A DNA stretch of 6,315 bases from Micropruina sp. (GCA_013693855.1 CP059261.1:1677405-1683719); one strand, 5' to 3'. Counted from the stretch's first letter, positions 1 through 6,001 are shown. A program made the numbers and translations. The notes: generated by a model from the letters alone, not told the origin.

Positions 1-540
1 GGACGGACGCTCGGGCTGTTCGCCTCCCAACGCAACGCCGAGGCGGCCGCCGTGCACTGCCGCCGGGAACTGCCCGACCACGAGATTCTGTGCCAGGGCG
101 ACGCCCAGCTCAGCGAGCTGACCAGGCGTTTCGTGGCCGAACCCAGCGCCAGCTTGTTCGGGACGATCTCGTTGTGGCAGGGCGTGGACGTGCCCGGCGA
201 CACCTGCGAGTTGGTGATCATCGACAAGATCCCGTTCCCGCGGCCCGACGAGCCGCTGATGCAGGCGCGACAGCGGGCCGTCGCCGAACGCGGTGGCAAC
301 GGGTTCATGGCCGTCGCCGCCACCCACGCGGCGCTTCTGCTGGCCCAGGGGTCAGGAAGGCTGATCCGCCGGTTGTCGGATCGAGGGGTGGTGGCGGTGC
401 TCGATCCGCGGCTCATGACGGCCCGCTATGGCAGCTTCCTGCGGGCCTCGCTTCCGGGCTTCTGGACGACCACCGACCGCGAGGTCGCGATCGGGGCCCT
501 CAGGCGGCTGCAGGAGGGGCGGGCCGACTCCGCCGACTGA
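1..540 (+). CDS. dinG: DinG/XPD-family ATP-dependent DNA helicase, C-terminal part
   Basis: This is the last 179 codons of a superfamily 2 DinG/XPD-type helicase. The frame is open from base 1 and the gene starts outside the window. Two C-terminal motor motifs are visible. One is motif V-like, GTISLWQGVDVPG (from about base 160). The other is motif VI, QGSGRLIRR (from base 346), with arginines expected to contact ATP. The stretch IIDKIPFPRPDEP between them is typical of the family. The Walker A, DEAH and possible iron-sulphur cysteine motifs would lie upstream and cannot be judged. DinG-type helicases unwind 5'-to-3' and act on R-loops, forks or damaged DNA in the cytoplasm. The gene converges on lexA, which fits a DNA-damage neighbourhood. 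The family is clear; whether it is a strict DinG orthologue is less certain. Confidence 0.9.
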   Translation, partial: GRTLGLFASQRNAEAAAVHCRRELPDHEILCQGDAQLSELTRRFVAEPSASLFGTISLWQGVDVPGDTCELVIIDKIPFPRPDEPLMQARQRAVAERGGNGFMAVAATHAALLLAQGSGRLIRRLSDRGVVAVLDPRLMTARYGSFLRASLPGFWTTTDREVAIGALRRLQEGRADSAD

Positions 541-688
541 GCGGCACCGCACGCGGGGAGCCTCCGGCCCGCCACGACGGTGCGGGAGCCGGCTTCAAGC
601 CGGTTGTGACCGCGAGATCCGGCGAGCCGTTCCCAGACCCCCGTCTCCGGGCGCCGCCGAGCCACCTTCTGGTTCGGCGGCGAGGGCG
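541..688. other. Convergent intergenic region
   Basis: This 148-base gap lies between the helicase stop and the stop of the DUF167 gene. I see no convincing gene in it. It contains a short inverted repeat, CCGGCTTCAAGCCGG (589-603), which is weak and has no T-tract, and the much stronger hairpin annotated at 652-682. Confidence 0.7.
652..682. terminator. Strong hairpin, probable bidirectional terminator
   Basis: CGCCGCCGAGCC (652-663) pairs with GGTTCGGCGGCG (671-682), giving a 12-bp stem with one G-U pair and a 7-nt loop. It lies 6 nt beyond the DUF167 stop on the minus strand and between two converging genes, the usual place for a shared terminator. Neither side has a clear T-tract, which is common for high-GC actinobacterial terminators but leaves the mechanism unproven. 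Confidence 0.6.
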
Positions 689-960
689 TCATCCGATCCG
701 CTGGCCGTCGAGCAGCGCGGCGACCTCAGGTCCGGCCTCGTCCGGCACCTCGATGAGCTTGGTCCGCGAGGTGGCTCCGTGCACCAGGACGACCGCGCGC
801 CGCGGCACCCCAGGGCCTTGGCCACCGCGGCCAGGGCAGCCTTTGTGGCTCGTCCGTCCACGGCCTGGGCCGCCACGGCGACGATCAACTCGTCCTCGCC
901 GTAGCGGCCGCCCACCTTCGTCCGTCCAGCACCGGGTTTGACCCGGATCCGTATCCGCAC
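689..960 (-). CDS. DUF167 (YggU-like) family protein, frameshifted
   Basis: This is a small DUF167/YggU-family protein. The family fold is known but its biochemical function is not. It begins at a GTG (958-960) with [12 protein letters not shown] and carries the N-terminal basic strand and the GRATKAAL helix typical of the family. The first 51 residues are in one frame and the last 39 ([14 protein letters not shown] to LLDGQRIG) in another. The switch falls at the CCCC run 808-811. Adding one C restores a continuous 90-residue protein of normal family length, so one base is probably missing. The start is 9 nt after the lexA stop with no good Shine-Dalgarno, so the gene is probably co-transcribed with and translationally coupled to lexA. 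Family assignment is firm; intactness depends on the indel being an error. Confidence 0.8.
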
Positions 961-969
961 GGGAGCCGG

Positions 970-1783
970 TCAGACCCGACGCAGCACCGCGACGACCTTG
1001 CCCAGGATCGAGGCCTGGTTGCCGTCGATGGGGAGTAGGCCGGGTTGTGCGGCAGCAGCCACACCTGGCCGGGCGTCTTCTTGAGCGTCTTGACCGTGGC
1101 CTCGTCACCGAGCAGCGCGGCCACGATCTCGCCGTTGTCGGCGGTCGGCTGCTGCCGGACGACCACGAAGTCGCCGTCGCAGATCGCCGCGTCGATCATC
1201 GAATCACCGCGCACCTCGAGCAGGAACAAGGTGCCGTCGCCGACCAGCTGTTTGGGCAGCGGGAACACGTCCTCGACGCGCTCCTCGGCCAGGATCGGCC
1301 CACCGGCCGCGATCCGGCCGACCACCGGCACGTGCACCGCGTCGGGGAAGGCGTCCTTGATCCCCGTCTCGTCGACATGCTGCTCAGCCGCCGGCTGTTC
1401 CGGGGCGGCCGCGGTCATCGACTCCGGCAACCGGACGTCAAGAGCGCGCGGCCGATTTGGGTCCCGGCGGAGGAATCCCTTCGCCTCCAGGGCGCGCAGC
1501 TGGTGCGACACGCTCGAAGGCGACGCCAGGCCGGCCGCGTCGCCGAGTTCGCGGATGGTGGGGGTAGCCGCGAGTCTGGATCGCCTCGTGGATCAGCTGC
1601 AGGATCCGGCGCTGGCGGAGGGTGAGGCCCTCGGTGTCCGCGGGGCCGTCGGGCAGGGACGCGACCTTCTTGGCCAGGTGGGCCTCGACGTCGGCGTTGC
1701 GGGGACGGCCCACCTTGAGTTTCGGGGCTGCTTGGGGGACGACCGCGGCGTCGCGGTGCGTTGGATTCGGTGCTGCTCGACAT
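970..1783 (-). CDS. lexA: LexA SOS repressor, frameshifted
   Basis: LexA dimers block SOS promoters and self-cleave when RecA filaments form on damaged DNA. The N-terminal winged helix-turn-helix is recognisable ([13 protein letters not shown], then after a frame change [14 protein letters not shown] and RRDPNRPRA). The S24 peptidase part has the Ala-Gly cleavage site in GRIAAGGP (Ala codon 1305-1307, Gly 1302-1304), the nucleophile in GDSM (Ser codon 1200-1202) and the lysine in ATVKTL (Lys codon 1089-1091). As written the frame breaks at the G run 1560-1564 (two bases short, inside RGYPPTIRE) and at 1030-1033 (one base short, inside AYSPIDG). The ATG at 1781-1783 needs a third correction at 1734-1738 and would give 272 residues. 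Without it, translation would have to begin at a GTG (1711-1713), giving 248. I prefer the ATG because a good promoter ends exactly there. Confidence 0.85.
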
Positions 1784-1830
1784 GAGCTAAAGCTACGGCC
1801 CCTGTCGCCTCGAATCAAACACCTGTTCGA
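1783..1830 (-). promoter_or_regulatory. lexA promoter, probably leaderless
   Basis: Read on the minus strand, there is a -35-like TTGATT (plus 1813-1818), a 17-base spacer and a -10-like TAGCTT (plus 1790-1795). The predicted transcription start is within a base or two of the A of the lexA ATG at 1783. No Shine-Dalgarno precedes that ATG, so the mRNA would be leaderless, a common actinobacterial arrangement. The LexA box at 1815-1830 overlaps the -35 element, which would give autorepression. Confidence 0.6.
1815..1830. promoter_or_regulatory. LexA-binding SOS box 1 (lexA-proximal)
   Basis: TCAAACACCTGTTCGA differs at one position from the perfect actinobacterial-type box found at 1977-1992. 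It overlaps the -35 element of the lexA promoter, so it is the expected autoregulatory operator. Confidence 0.8.
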
Positions 1831-1897
1831 GCGTGTCGCGAGCGTTTTCGAAAACTGTCGTAGGCGGCTGATGGACTGTTCCTGTGCTCGGGATCGT

Positions 1898-1913
1898 GGG
1901 AACACCAGTTCGA
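1898..1913. promoter_or_regulatory. LexA-binding SOS box 2 (probable)
   Basis: GGGAACACCAGTTCGA keeps the full GAAC-N4-GTTC core and matches the box at 1977 in 13 of 16 positions. It lies in the middle of the divergent region, not clearly tied to either promoter. Confidence 0.55.
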
Positions 1914-1921
1914 AAGACGAC

Positions 1922-1937
1922 GAGAACATCTGTACGA
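1922..1937. promoter_or_regulatory. LexA-binding SOS box 3 (weak)
   Basis: GAGAACATCTGTACGA matches the box at 1977 in 12 of 16 positions, with one mismatch in the right core half (GTAC for GTTC). It starts 24 bp after box 2, so any binding may be cooperative. Confidence 0.35.
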
Positions 1938-1943
1938 ATAGGC

Positions 1944-1973
1944 TTGCGCGCCGGGTATCGGAGCGCTAAGAAT
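1944..1973 (+). promoter_or_regulatory. Promoter of the 2012-2350 gene
   Basis: A -35-like TTGCGC (1944-1949) is followed by a 17-base spacer and a -10-like TAAGAA (1967-1972). The expected transcription start is about 1979, inside the perfect SOS box, so bound LexA would block initiation directly. The -10 lacks the usual final T unless read one base longer (TAAGAAT). Confidence 0.45.
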
Positions 1974-1976
1974 GGA

Positions 1977-1992
1977 TCGAACACCTGTTCGA
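1977..1992. promoter_or_regulatory. LexA-binding SOS box 4 (perfect palindrome)
   Basis: TCGAACACCTGTTCGA has 7-bp arms (TCGAACA and TGTTCGA) that are exact inverted repeats around CC. It is the best LexA operator in the window. It ends 19 bases before the ATG of the small membrane protein, marking that gene as SOS-regulated. Confidence 0.88.
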
Positions 1993-2011
1993 ACCAGAGG
2001 GAGAGGCACTC

Positions 2012-2350
2012 ATGAGCGCGCTGACCATCGACGAGGCGATGACCGACTTCACCGTCGTCCGTGACCTGCGCCGCACCCAGCGGCCCCGCCCGCTGCGGCG
2101 CCCCGATGAGCGATCGGTTCGGGCGGTGGCTCCGGTCCGCCGTCCGGTCTCGGGGCCGGTGCGGCTCGTTGCTGGTCAGCCCGCTCCGGCCACCTGGGAA
2201 CTGACCCAGCGAGGGCTCGCAGTCGTGGTGATCGGCTTCCTCCTGCTGTGCGTTACTGCCGTCGCGGTGGTGATCACGTCCTTCCTGGCGGTCCCCAACA
2301 CGGCTGAAGGGGCGTCGCACGACAACCCCGTCGCGGCCGCGCGGGGGTGA
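2012..2350 (+). CDS. SOS-regulated single-pass membrane protein, putative cell division inhibitor
   Basis: This is a 112-residue protein with an arginine- and proline-rich, probably cytoplasmic N-terminus (about residues 18-52). One hydrophobic segment covers about residues 68-94 (GLAVVVIGFLLLCV onward), and a short outer tail follows. The ATG is preceded by a purine-rich ribosome site (GAGAGG, 2001-2006) and by a perfect LexA box. In many actinobacteria the gene divergent from lexA encodes an SOS-induced cell division suppressor of the ChiZ/DivS type with a basic N-terminus, one membrane helix and often a C-terminal LysM domain. The position, operator and topology match, but there is no LysM domain here, and none appears in the other forward frames just downstream. 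The function is inferred from context only; I do not recognise the sequence itself. Confidence 0.75.
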   Translation: MSALTIDEAMTDFTVVRDLRRTQRPRPLRRPDERSVRAVAPVRRPVSGPVRLVAGQPAPATWELTQRGLAVVVIGFLLLCVTAVAVVITSFLAVPNTAEGASHDNPVAAARG

Positions 2351-2407
2351 GGCGGGTCGGGCTCCATTGGGTCCGGCGCGACACGCGCGACACGCAGGCG
2401 CGCACTC

Positions 2408-2437
2408 TTGCGTTGTGGTCGTCTCGCGGCATAACCT
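2408..2437 (+). promoter_or_regulatory. Possible nrdR-nrdJ promoter
   Basis: TTGCGT (2408-2413), an 18-base spacer and TAACCT (2432-2437) form a plausible -35/-10 pair. The first NrdR-like box begins at 2435, so it would overlap the -10 and the transcription start, as expected for a repressor. The assignment is tentative because TTGTGG (2413-2418) offers an alternative -35. Confidence 0.35.
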
Positions 2438-2450
2438 CTACATCTAGTAG
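2435..2450. promoter_or_regulatory. NrdR box 1 (putative)
   Basis: The core CTACATCTAG (2438-2447) fits the imperfect palindrome recalled for NrdR operators (CWATATATWG core within 16 bp), with C for T at the fourth position and C for A at the seventh. It lies upstream of nrdR and nrdJ and has a partner exactly 32 bp away. Confidence 0.6.
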
Positions 2451-2465
2451 TTACAAGCGTGTGGT

Positions 2466-2528
2466 TCATCCACAGCTAGTGGTTATCTCCACAGGGTAAT
2501 CCACACGCGACGCACACGTTCCTCCACA
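2466..2528 (+). promoter_or_regulatory. Cluster of four DnaA-box-like sequences
   Basis: Four 9-mers ending in TCCACA lie in one orientation. TCATCCACA (2466-2474) and TAATCCACA (2497-2505) match the DnaA box TTATCCACA at 8 of 9 positions. ATCTCCACA (2485-2493) and TCCTCCACA (2520-2528) match at 7 of 9. The first overlaps NrdR box 2. DnaA control of ribonucleotide reductase is established for E. coli nrdAB; its relevance here is inference. Confidence 0.4.
2467..2482. promoter_or_regulatory. NrdR box 2 (putative)
   Basis: The core CCACAGCTAG (2470-2479) begins exactly 32 bp after the core of box 1. The surrounding sequence repeats as well: CTAGTAGTTA (2444-2453) and CTAGTGGTTA (2476-2485). 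NrdR boxes typically come in pairs about three helical turns apart, and this spacing fits. Confidence 0.6.
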
Positions 2529-2544
2529 GGAGGACGGCCGGACC

Positions 2545-2552
2545 AAGGAGGT
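2545..2552 (+). promoter_or_regulatory. Ribosome binding site of nrdR
   Basis: AAGGAGGT is a near-perfect Shine-Dalgarno 7 bases before the GTG at 2560. It fixes the start there and shows that the zinc-ribbon part upstream of the break belongs to the gene. Confidence 0.85.
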
Positions 2553-2559
2553 GGATCGC

Positions 2560-3013
2560 GTGTTCTGTCCGTACTGCCGGCATCACGACTCCCGCGTCCT
2601 GGATTCCCGGGTCGCAGAGGACGGGGGCAGCATCCGCCGCCGGCGCCAGTGCCCCACCAGAGCGCCGCTTCACCACGCTTGAACAGATGCAGTTGGTGGT
2701 GGTCAAGCGCTCCGGGGTCGTCGAGCCGTTCTCGCGCGAGAAGGTCGTCGCCGGGGTGCGCAAGGCCTGCAAGGGCCGTCCGGTTTCCGAGGCGGACCTG
2801 GCCCGGCTCGGCCAGCAGGTCGAGGAGACCCTGCGGGCCAGTGGCCAAGCGGAGATCCCCACCGACGAGGTCGGTGTCGCGATCCTGCGTCCGCTGAGCG
2901 CCCTCGACGCGGTCGCCTACCTGCGCTTCGCGTCCGTCTACAAGAACTACGAATCGGTCGACGATTTCGAGGCCGAGATCCACAAATTGCGCAGCGATGC
3001 GCCGGTCGCCTGA
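2560..3013 (+). CDS. nrdR: Transcriptional repressor NrdR, frameshifted
   Basis: NrdR senses ATP and dATP through an ATP-cone and represses ribonucleotide reductase genes. The GTG start gives [17 protein letters not shown] and the first zinc pair (CPYC), then RRRRQCPT. The frame breaks there, and translation as written ends at TGA 2680-2682 after 40 residues. The second frame resumes at [17 protein letters not shown] and reads to the stop at 3011-3013, with an intact ATP-cone ([16 protein letters not shown] onward) and the usual C-terminal [13 protein letters not shown]. Family members have CPTCERRF at the junction. Here a single A (2659) stands where TGC is expected, so the fourth zinc-binding cysteine is missing and the frame shifts by two bases. 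With TGC restored the protein is 151 residues, normal for NrdR. nrdJ follows after 43 nt, probably in the same operon. Confidence 0.88.
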
Positions 3014-3041
3014 GACCTCACCGCACCACCCAACCCGCACC

Positions 3042-3048
3042 AGGAAGG
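3042..3048 (+). promoter_or_regulatory. Ribosome binding site of nrdJ
   Basis: AGGAAGG lies 8 bases before ATG 3057. It favours that start over the in-frame ATG at 2997, which overlaps the end of nrdR and lacks a comparable site. Confidence 0.8.
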
Positions 3049-3056
3049 CACCTGTC

Positions 3057-5894
3057 ATGACCGAAACCGCCCGCGCGGCCAGCCGCAAGGCCAACCGGAA
3101 GCCCGGCCTCACCATCGAGCGGGTCTTCACGACCGCCGGGGTGCATCCCTACGACGAGGTGACGTGGGAGCGGCGCGACGTCGTCCAAACCAACTGGAGG
3201 ACCGGCGAGACGGTCTTCGAGCAGCGCGGTGCGGAGTTCCCGACGTTCTGGAGCGTCAACGCCTCCACGATCGTCACCACCAAGTACTTCCGGGGCGCGC
3301 TCAACACCCCCGCCCGCGAGTCGAGCCTGCGGCAGCTCATCGACCGGGTGGTGCACAAGTACCGCGAGGCCGGGGAGGAGAACGGCTACTTCGCCACCGA
3401 GGCGGACGCCGAGATCTTCGAGCACGAGATCACCTGGATGCTGCTGAACCAGTACTTCAGCTTCAACTCCCCGGTGTGGTTCAACGTGGGAACCCACAGC
3501 CCGCAGCAGGTCAGCGCGTGCTTCATCCTCAGCGTCGACGACTCGATGGATTCGATCCTCAACTGGTACAAGGAGGAGGGCTTCATCTTCAAGGGCGGAT
3601 CGGGTGCGGGTCTGAACCTGTCCCGGATCCGCTCGTCGAAGGAGTTGCTGTCCTCTGGCGGCACCGCGTCGGGCCCGGTCTCGTTCATGCGGGGCGCGGA
3701 CGCCTCGGCCGGCACGATCAAGTCCGGCGGCGCCACCCGACGGGCGGCGAAGATGGTCGTCCTGGACGTCGATCACCCCGACATCGAGGAGTTCATCGAC
3801 ACCAAGGCGCGCGAGGAGGACAAGATCCGCGCGCTGCGCGACGCCGGTTTCGACATGGATCTGGGCGGCAAGGACATCGTCAGCGTCCAGTACCAGAACG
3901 CGAACAACTCCGTCCGTGTCTCCGACGAGTTCATGCGCGCGGTCGAGGACGGCCGGGAGTTCGGGCTGCGTGCTCGGCAGACCGGCGAGGTGATCGAGAC
4001 CGTCGATGCCCGCCACCTGTTCGACAAGATGGCCAAGGCCGCCTGGGAGTGCGCCGACCCCGGCATCCAGTACGACGACACGATCAATGCCTGGCACACC
4101 AACCCCGAGACCGGCCGGATCACCGCGTCCAACCCATGCAGCGAATACATGAGCCTCGACAACAGCTCCTGCAACCTGGCCAGCCTGAACCTGCTGAAGT
4201 TCCTCAAGGCCGATGACACCTTCGACGTGGAGAACTTCGTCAAGGCCGTCGAGTTGATTATCACCGCGATGGACATCTCGATCTGCTTCGCCGACTTCCC
4301 GACCGAGCCGATCGGTGAGACCACGCGCAACTACCGTCAGTTGGGCATCGGCTACGCCAACCTGGGCGCGCTGCTGATGGCGGTCGGACGGGGCTACGAC
4401 TCCGACGGCGGACGAGCGCTGGCCGCGGCGATCACGTCCTTGATGACCGGGACGAGCTACCGCCGCTCCGCCGAACTGGCCGCGATCGTCGGCCCGTACA
4501 ACGGCTACGCCCGCAACGCGTCGGCGCACCAGAAGGTGATGCGCAAGCACCAGGCCGCCAATGACGACCTGCGCACCACCAACGGGCTCGACAAGGCCGT
4601 CCATGACGCGGCGGCCCTCGAGTGGGATCAGGTCGTGAGCCTCGGCGCGAAGAACGGCTTCCGCAACGCCCAGGCGTCCGTCCTCGCCCCGACCGGGACC
4701 ATCGGCTTCATGATGGACTGCGACACGACCGGCATCGAGCCCGACTTCTCGCTGGTGAAGTTCAAGAAGCTCGTCGGCGGCGGCTCGATGCAGATCGTCA
4801 ACCAGACGATCCCGCACGCGCTGGCCAAGCTGGGCTACGCGGCGGAGACCGTCGAGGCCATCGTCGAATACATTTCCCAGCACGGCCACGTGGTCAACGC
4901 GCCCGGCCTCAAGCCGGAGCACTACGAGGTCTTCGACACCGCGATGGGGCAGCGGGCGATCAAGCCGATGGGTCACGTGCGGATGATGGCGGCCGTGCAG
5001 CCGTTCCTGTCCGGCGCGATCAGCAAGACCGTGAACCTGCCGGAAACCGCCACGGTCGAGGACATCGCCGAGGTCTACCTGCAGGGCTGGAAGCTCGGCC
5101 TGAAGGCGCTCGCGGTCTACCGCGACAACTGCAAGGTGGGTCAGCCGCTGAGCGATGCCAAGAAGAAGGACGACGCCGCGCCCGCGGCTGCGGAGCCCGA
5201 GGTGCGGGTCGAGTACCGTCCGCGCCGCAAGCGTCTGCCCAAGTCACGGCTGTCGCGCACAACGTCCTTCACCGTGGGTGGCGCCGAGGGCTACATGACG
5301 GCGGGCGCCTACGACGACGGACGGCTCGGCGAGGTCTTCCTGAAACTCGGCAAGCAGGGGTCGACCCTGGCCGGCGTGATGGACGCCTTCTCGATCGCGA
5401 TCTCGATCGCCCTGCAGTACGGGGTGCCGCTGGAGACCTACGTCCAGAAGTTCACGAACATGAAGTTCGAGCCTGCGGGCATGACCGACGACGCCGACAT
5501 CCGGTTGGCCCAGTCGATCATCGACTACATCTTCCGCCGGCTGGCGCTGGACTACCTGACCTTCGACGAGCGCGCCGAACTGGGCATCTACACCTCGGCC
5601 GAGCGGGCCCGCTACGTGGAGACCGGTTCGTACCTCTCCGAGGAGGACGAGGCCGCCCTGATCGACTCCCAGGCGCTGAAGAACGACGCCGGCGACGAGG
5701 TCCGGGTGCACGAGGACGGCCCCGTCCAGCCCGCCCTGGTCGAGGCCAAGCCGCACTCGACGACCGAGATGATGGAGAAGATCGCCGGCCTGGCCATCGA
5801 CGCCCCGCTCTGCCTCACCTGTGGCACCAAGATGCGGCGTTCGGGTTCCTGCTACATCTGCGAGGGCTGCGGCGCCACCAGCGGCTGCAGCTGA
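3057..5894 (+). CDS. nrdJ: Class II (adenosylcobalamin-dependent) ribonucleoside-diphosphate reductase NrdJ
   Basis: This cytoplasmic enzyme reduces ribonucleotides to deoxyribonucleotides, using adenosylcobalamin to make its thiyl radical. It works with or without oxygen and needs no separate radical subunit. The 945-residue protein is intact. The active-site loop NPCSE places the radical cysteine at C361, with N359 and E363 matching the N-x-C-x-E pattern of the superfamily. The redox pair is C155 (in SACF) and C372 (in SSCNLASLN). The phosphate-binding APTGTIGF motif is at about 544-551. A lysine- and alanine-rich linker (about 698-733) leads to a TSCPD domain (about 734-840, with LGKQGSTLAGVMDAFSI). 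The tail carries C919, C922, C932, C935, C938 and C944 and ends SGCS, as expected for the swinging thiol tail that re-reduces the active site. The gene is probably controlled with nrdR from the region at 2400-2530. Identification is secure. Confidence 0.97.
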   Translation: MTETARAASRKANRKPGLTIERVFTTAGVHPYDEVTWERRDVVQTNWRTGETVFEQRGAEFPTFWSVNASTIVTTKYFRGALNTPARESSLRQLIDRVVHKYREAGEENGYFATEADAEIFEHEITWMLLNQYFSFNSPVWFNVGTHSPQQVSACFILSVDDSMDSILNWYKEEGFIFKGGSGAGLNLSRIRSSKELLSSGGTASGPVSFMRGADASAGTIKSGGATRRAAKMVVLDVDHPDIEEFIDTKAREEDKIRALRDAGFDMDLGGKDIVSVQYQNANNSVRVSDEFMRAVEDGREFGLRARQTGEVIETVDARHLFDKMAKAAWECADPGIQYDDTINAWHTNPETGRITASNPCSEYMSLDNSSCNLASLNLLKFLKADDTFDVENFVKAVELIITAMDISICFADFPTEPIGETTRNYRQLGIGYANLGALLMAVGRGYDSDGGRALAAAITSLMTGTSYRRSAELAAIVGPYNGYARNASAHQKVMRKHQAANDDLRTTNGLDKAVHDAAALEWDQVVSLGAKNGFRNAQASVLAPTGTIGFMMDCDTTGIEPDFSLVKFKKLVGGGSMQIVNQTIPHALAKLGYAAETVEAIVEYISQHGHVVNAPGLKPEHYEVFDTAMGQRAIKPMGHVRMMAAVQPFLSGAISKTVNLPETATVEDIAEVYLQGWKLGLKALAVYRDNCKVGQPLSDAKKKDDAAPAAAEPEVRVEYRPRRKRLPKSRLSRTTSFTVGGAEGYMTAGAYDDGRLGEVFLKLGKQGSTLAGVMDAFSIAISIALQYGVPLETYVQKFTNMKFEPAGMTDDADIRLAQSIIDYIFRRLALDYLTFDERAELGIYTSAERARYVETGSYLSEEDEAALIDSQALKNDAGDEVRVHEDGPVQPALVEAKPHSTTEMMEKIAGLAIDAPLCLTCGTKMRRSGSCYICEGCGATSGCS

Positions 5895-5900
5895 TGTGAG

Positions 5901-5989
5901 TTCTCACTTATGCGTCAGTGGTTTCGGCGCCGAAGTGTCAATGGATTCGCGCTTAGGTGTCAGCGGATTCTCACTTAGGTGTCAATGAA
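5901..5989. repeat. Four imperfect 22-23 bp tandem repeats
   Basis: Four copies follow the loose pattern GATTCTCACTTAGGTGTCA with variants. Their GTCA ends lie at 5917, 5940, 5962 and 5984, giving periods of 23, 22 and 22 bp. The third and fourth copies share TTAGGTGTCA exactly; the first has TTATGCGTCA and the second AAGTGTCA. The array begins 6 bases after the nrdJ stop. Such arrays are seen at the ends of some insertion sequences, but no transposase is visible here. Confidence 0.7.
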
Positions 5990-6001
5990 TCGCGTGCACA
6001 C

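Noticed and set aside
90..941. 283-residue forward frame across the helicase end and the DUF167 gene
   Set aside because: It overlaps two recognised genes, one on the other strand, and its arginine-rich translation shows no family features.
1438..1929. LexA frame extended upstream to an ATG at 1929
   Set aside because: It would place the lexA start beyond its own promoter and SOS boxes, and the added N-terminus looks non-coding.
2376..2393. Tandem GCGCGACAC repeat (two copies)
   Set aside because: Only two 9-bp copies with a weak 5-bp hairpin; too little to call a terminator or functional repeat.
2351..2559. Cobalamin riboswitch upstream of the B12-dependent reductase
   Set aside because: I found no B12-box (GCCACTG-like) sequence or the expected length of structured leader. 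The region is better explained by protein-binding sites.
2997..3056. Longer nrdJ start at ATG 2997
   Set aside because: It overlaps the nrdR end and has no ribosome site, while ATG 3057 has AGGAAGG at the right distance.
3164..4216. 350-residue forward frame inside nrdJ, and a similar one at 4622-5899
   Set aside because: Both are +1 or +2 shadows of the intact nrdJ frame with arginine- and proline-rich nonsense-like composition.
3018..4976. 652-residue open frame antisense to nrdJ
   Set aside because: It is a high-GC shadow frame. The opposite strand encodes an unambiguous full-length NrdJ, and the antisense product resembles no family and is rich in biased residues.
5901..5989. CRISPR array
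   Set aside because: The repeats are directly adjacent, imperfect and only 22-23 bp in total period, so there are no spacers, and no cas genes are present.
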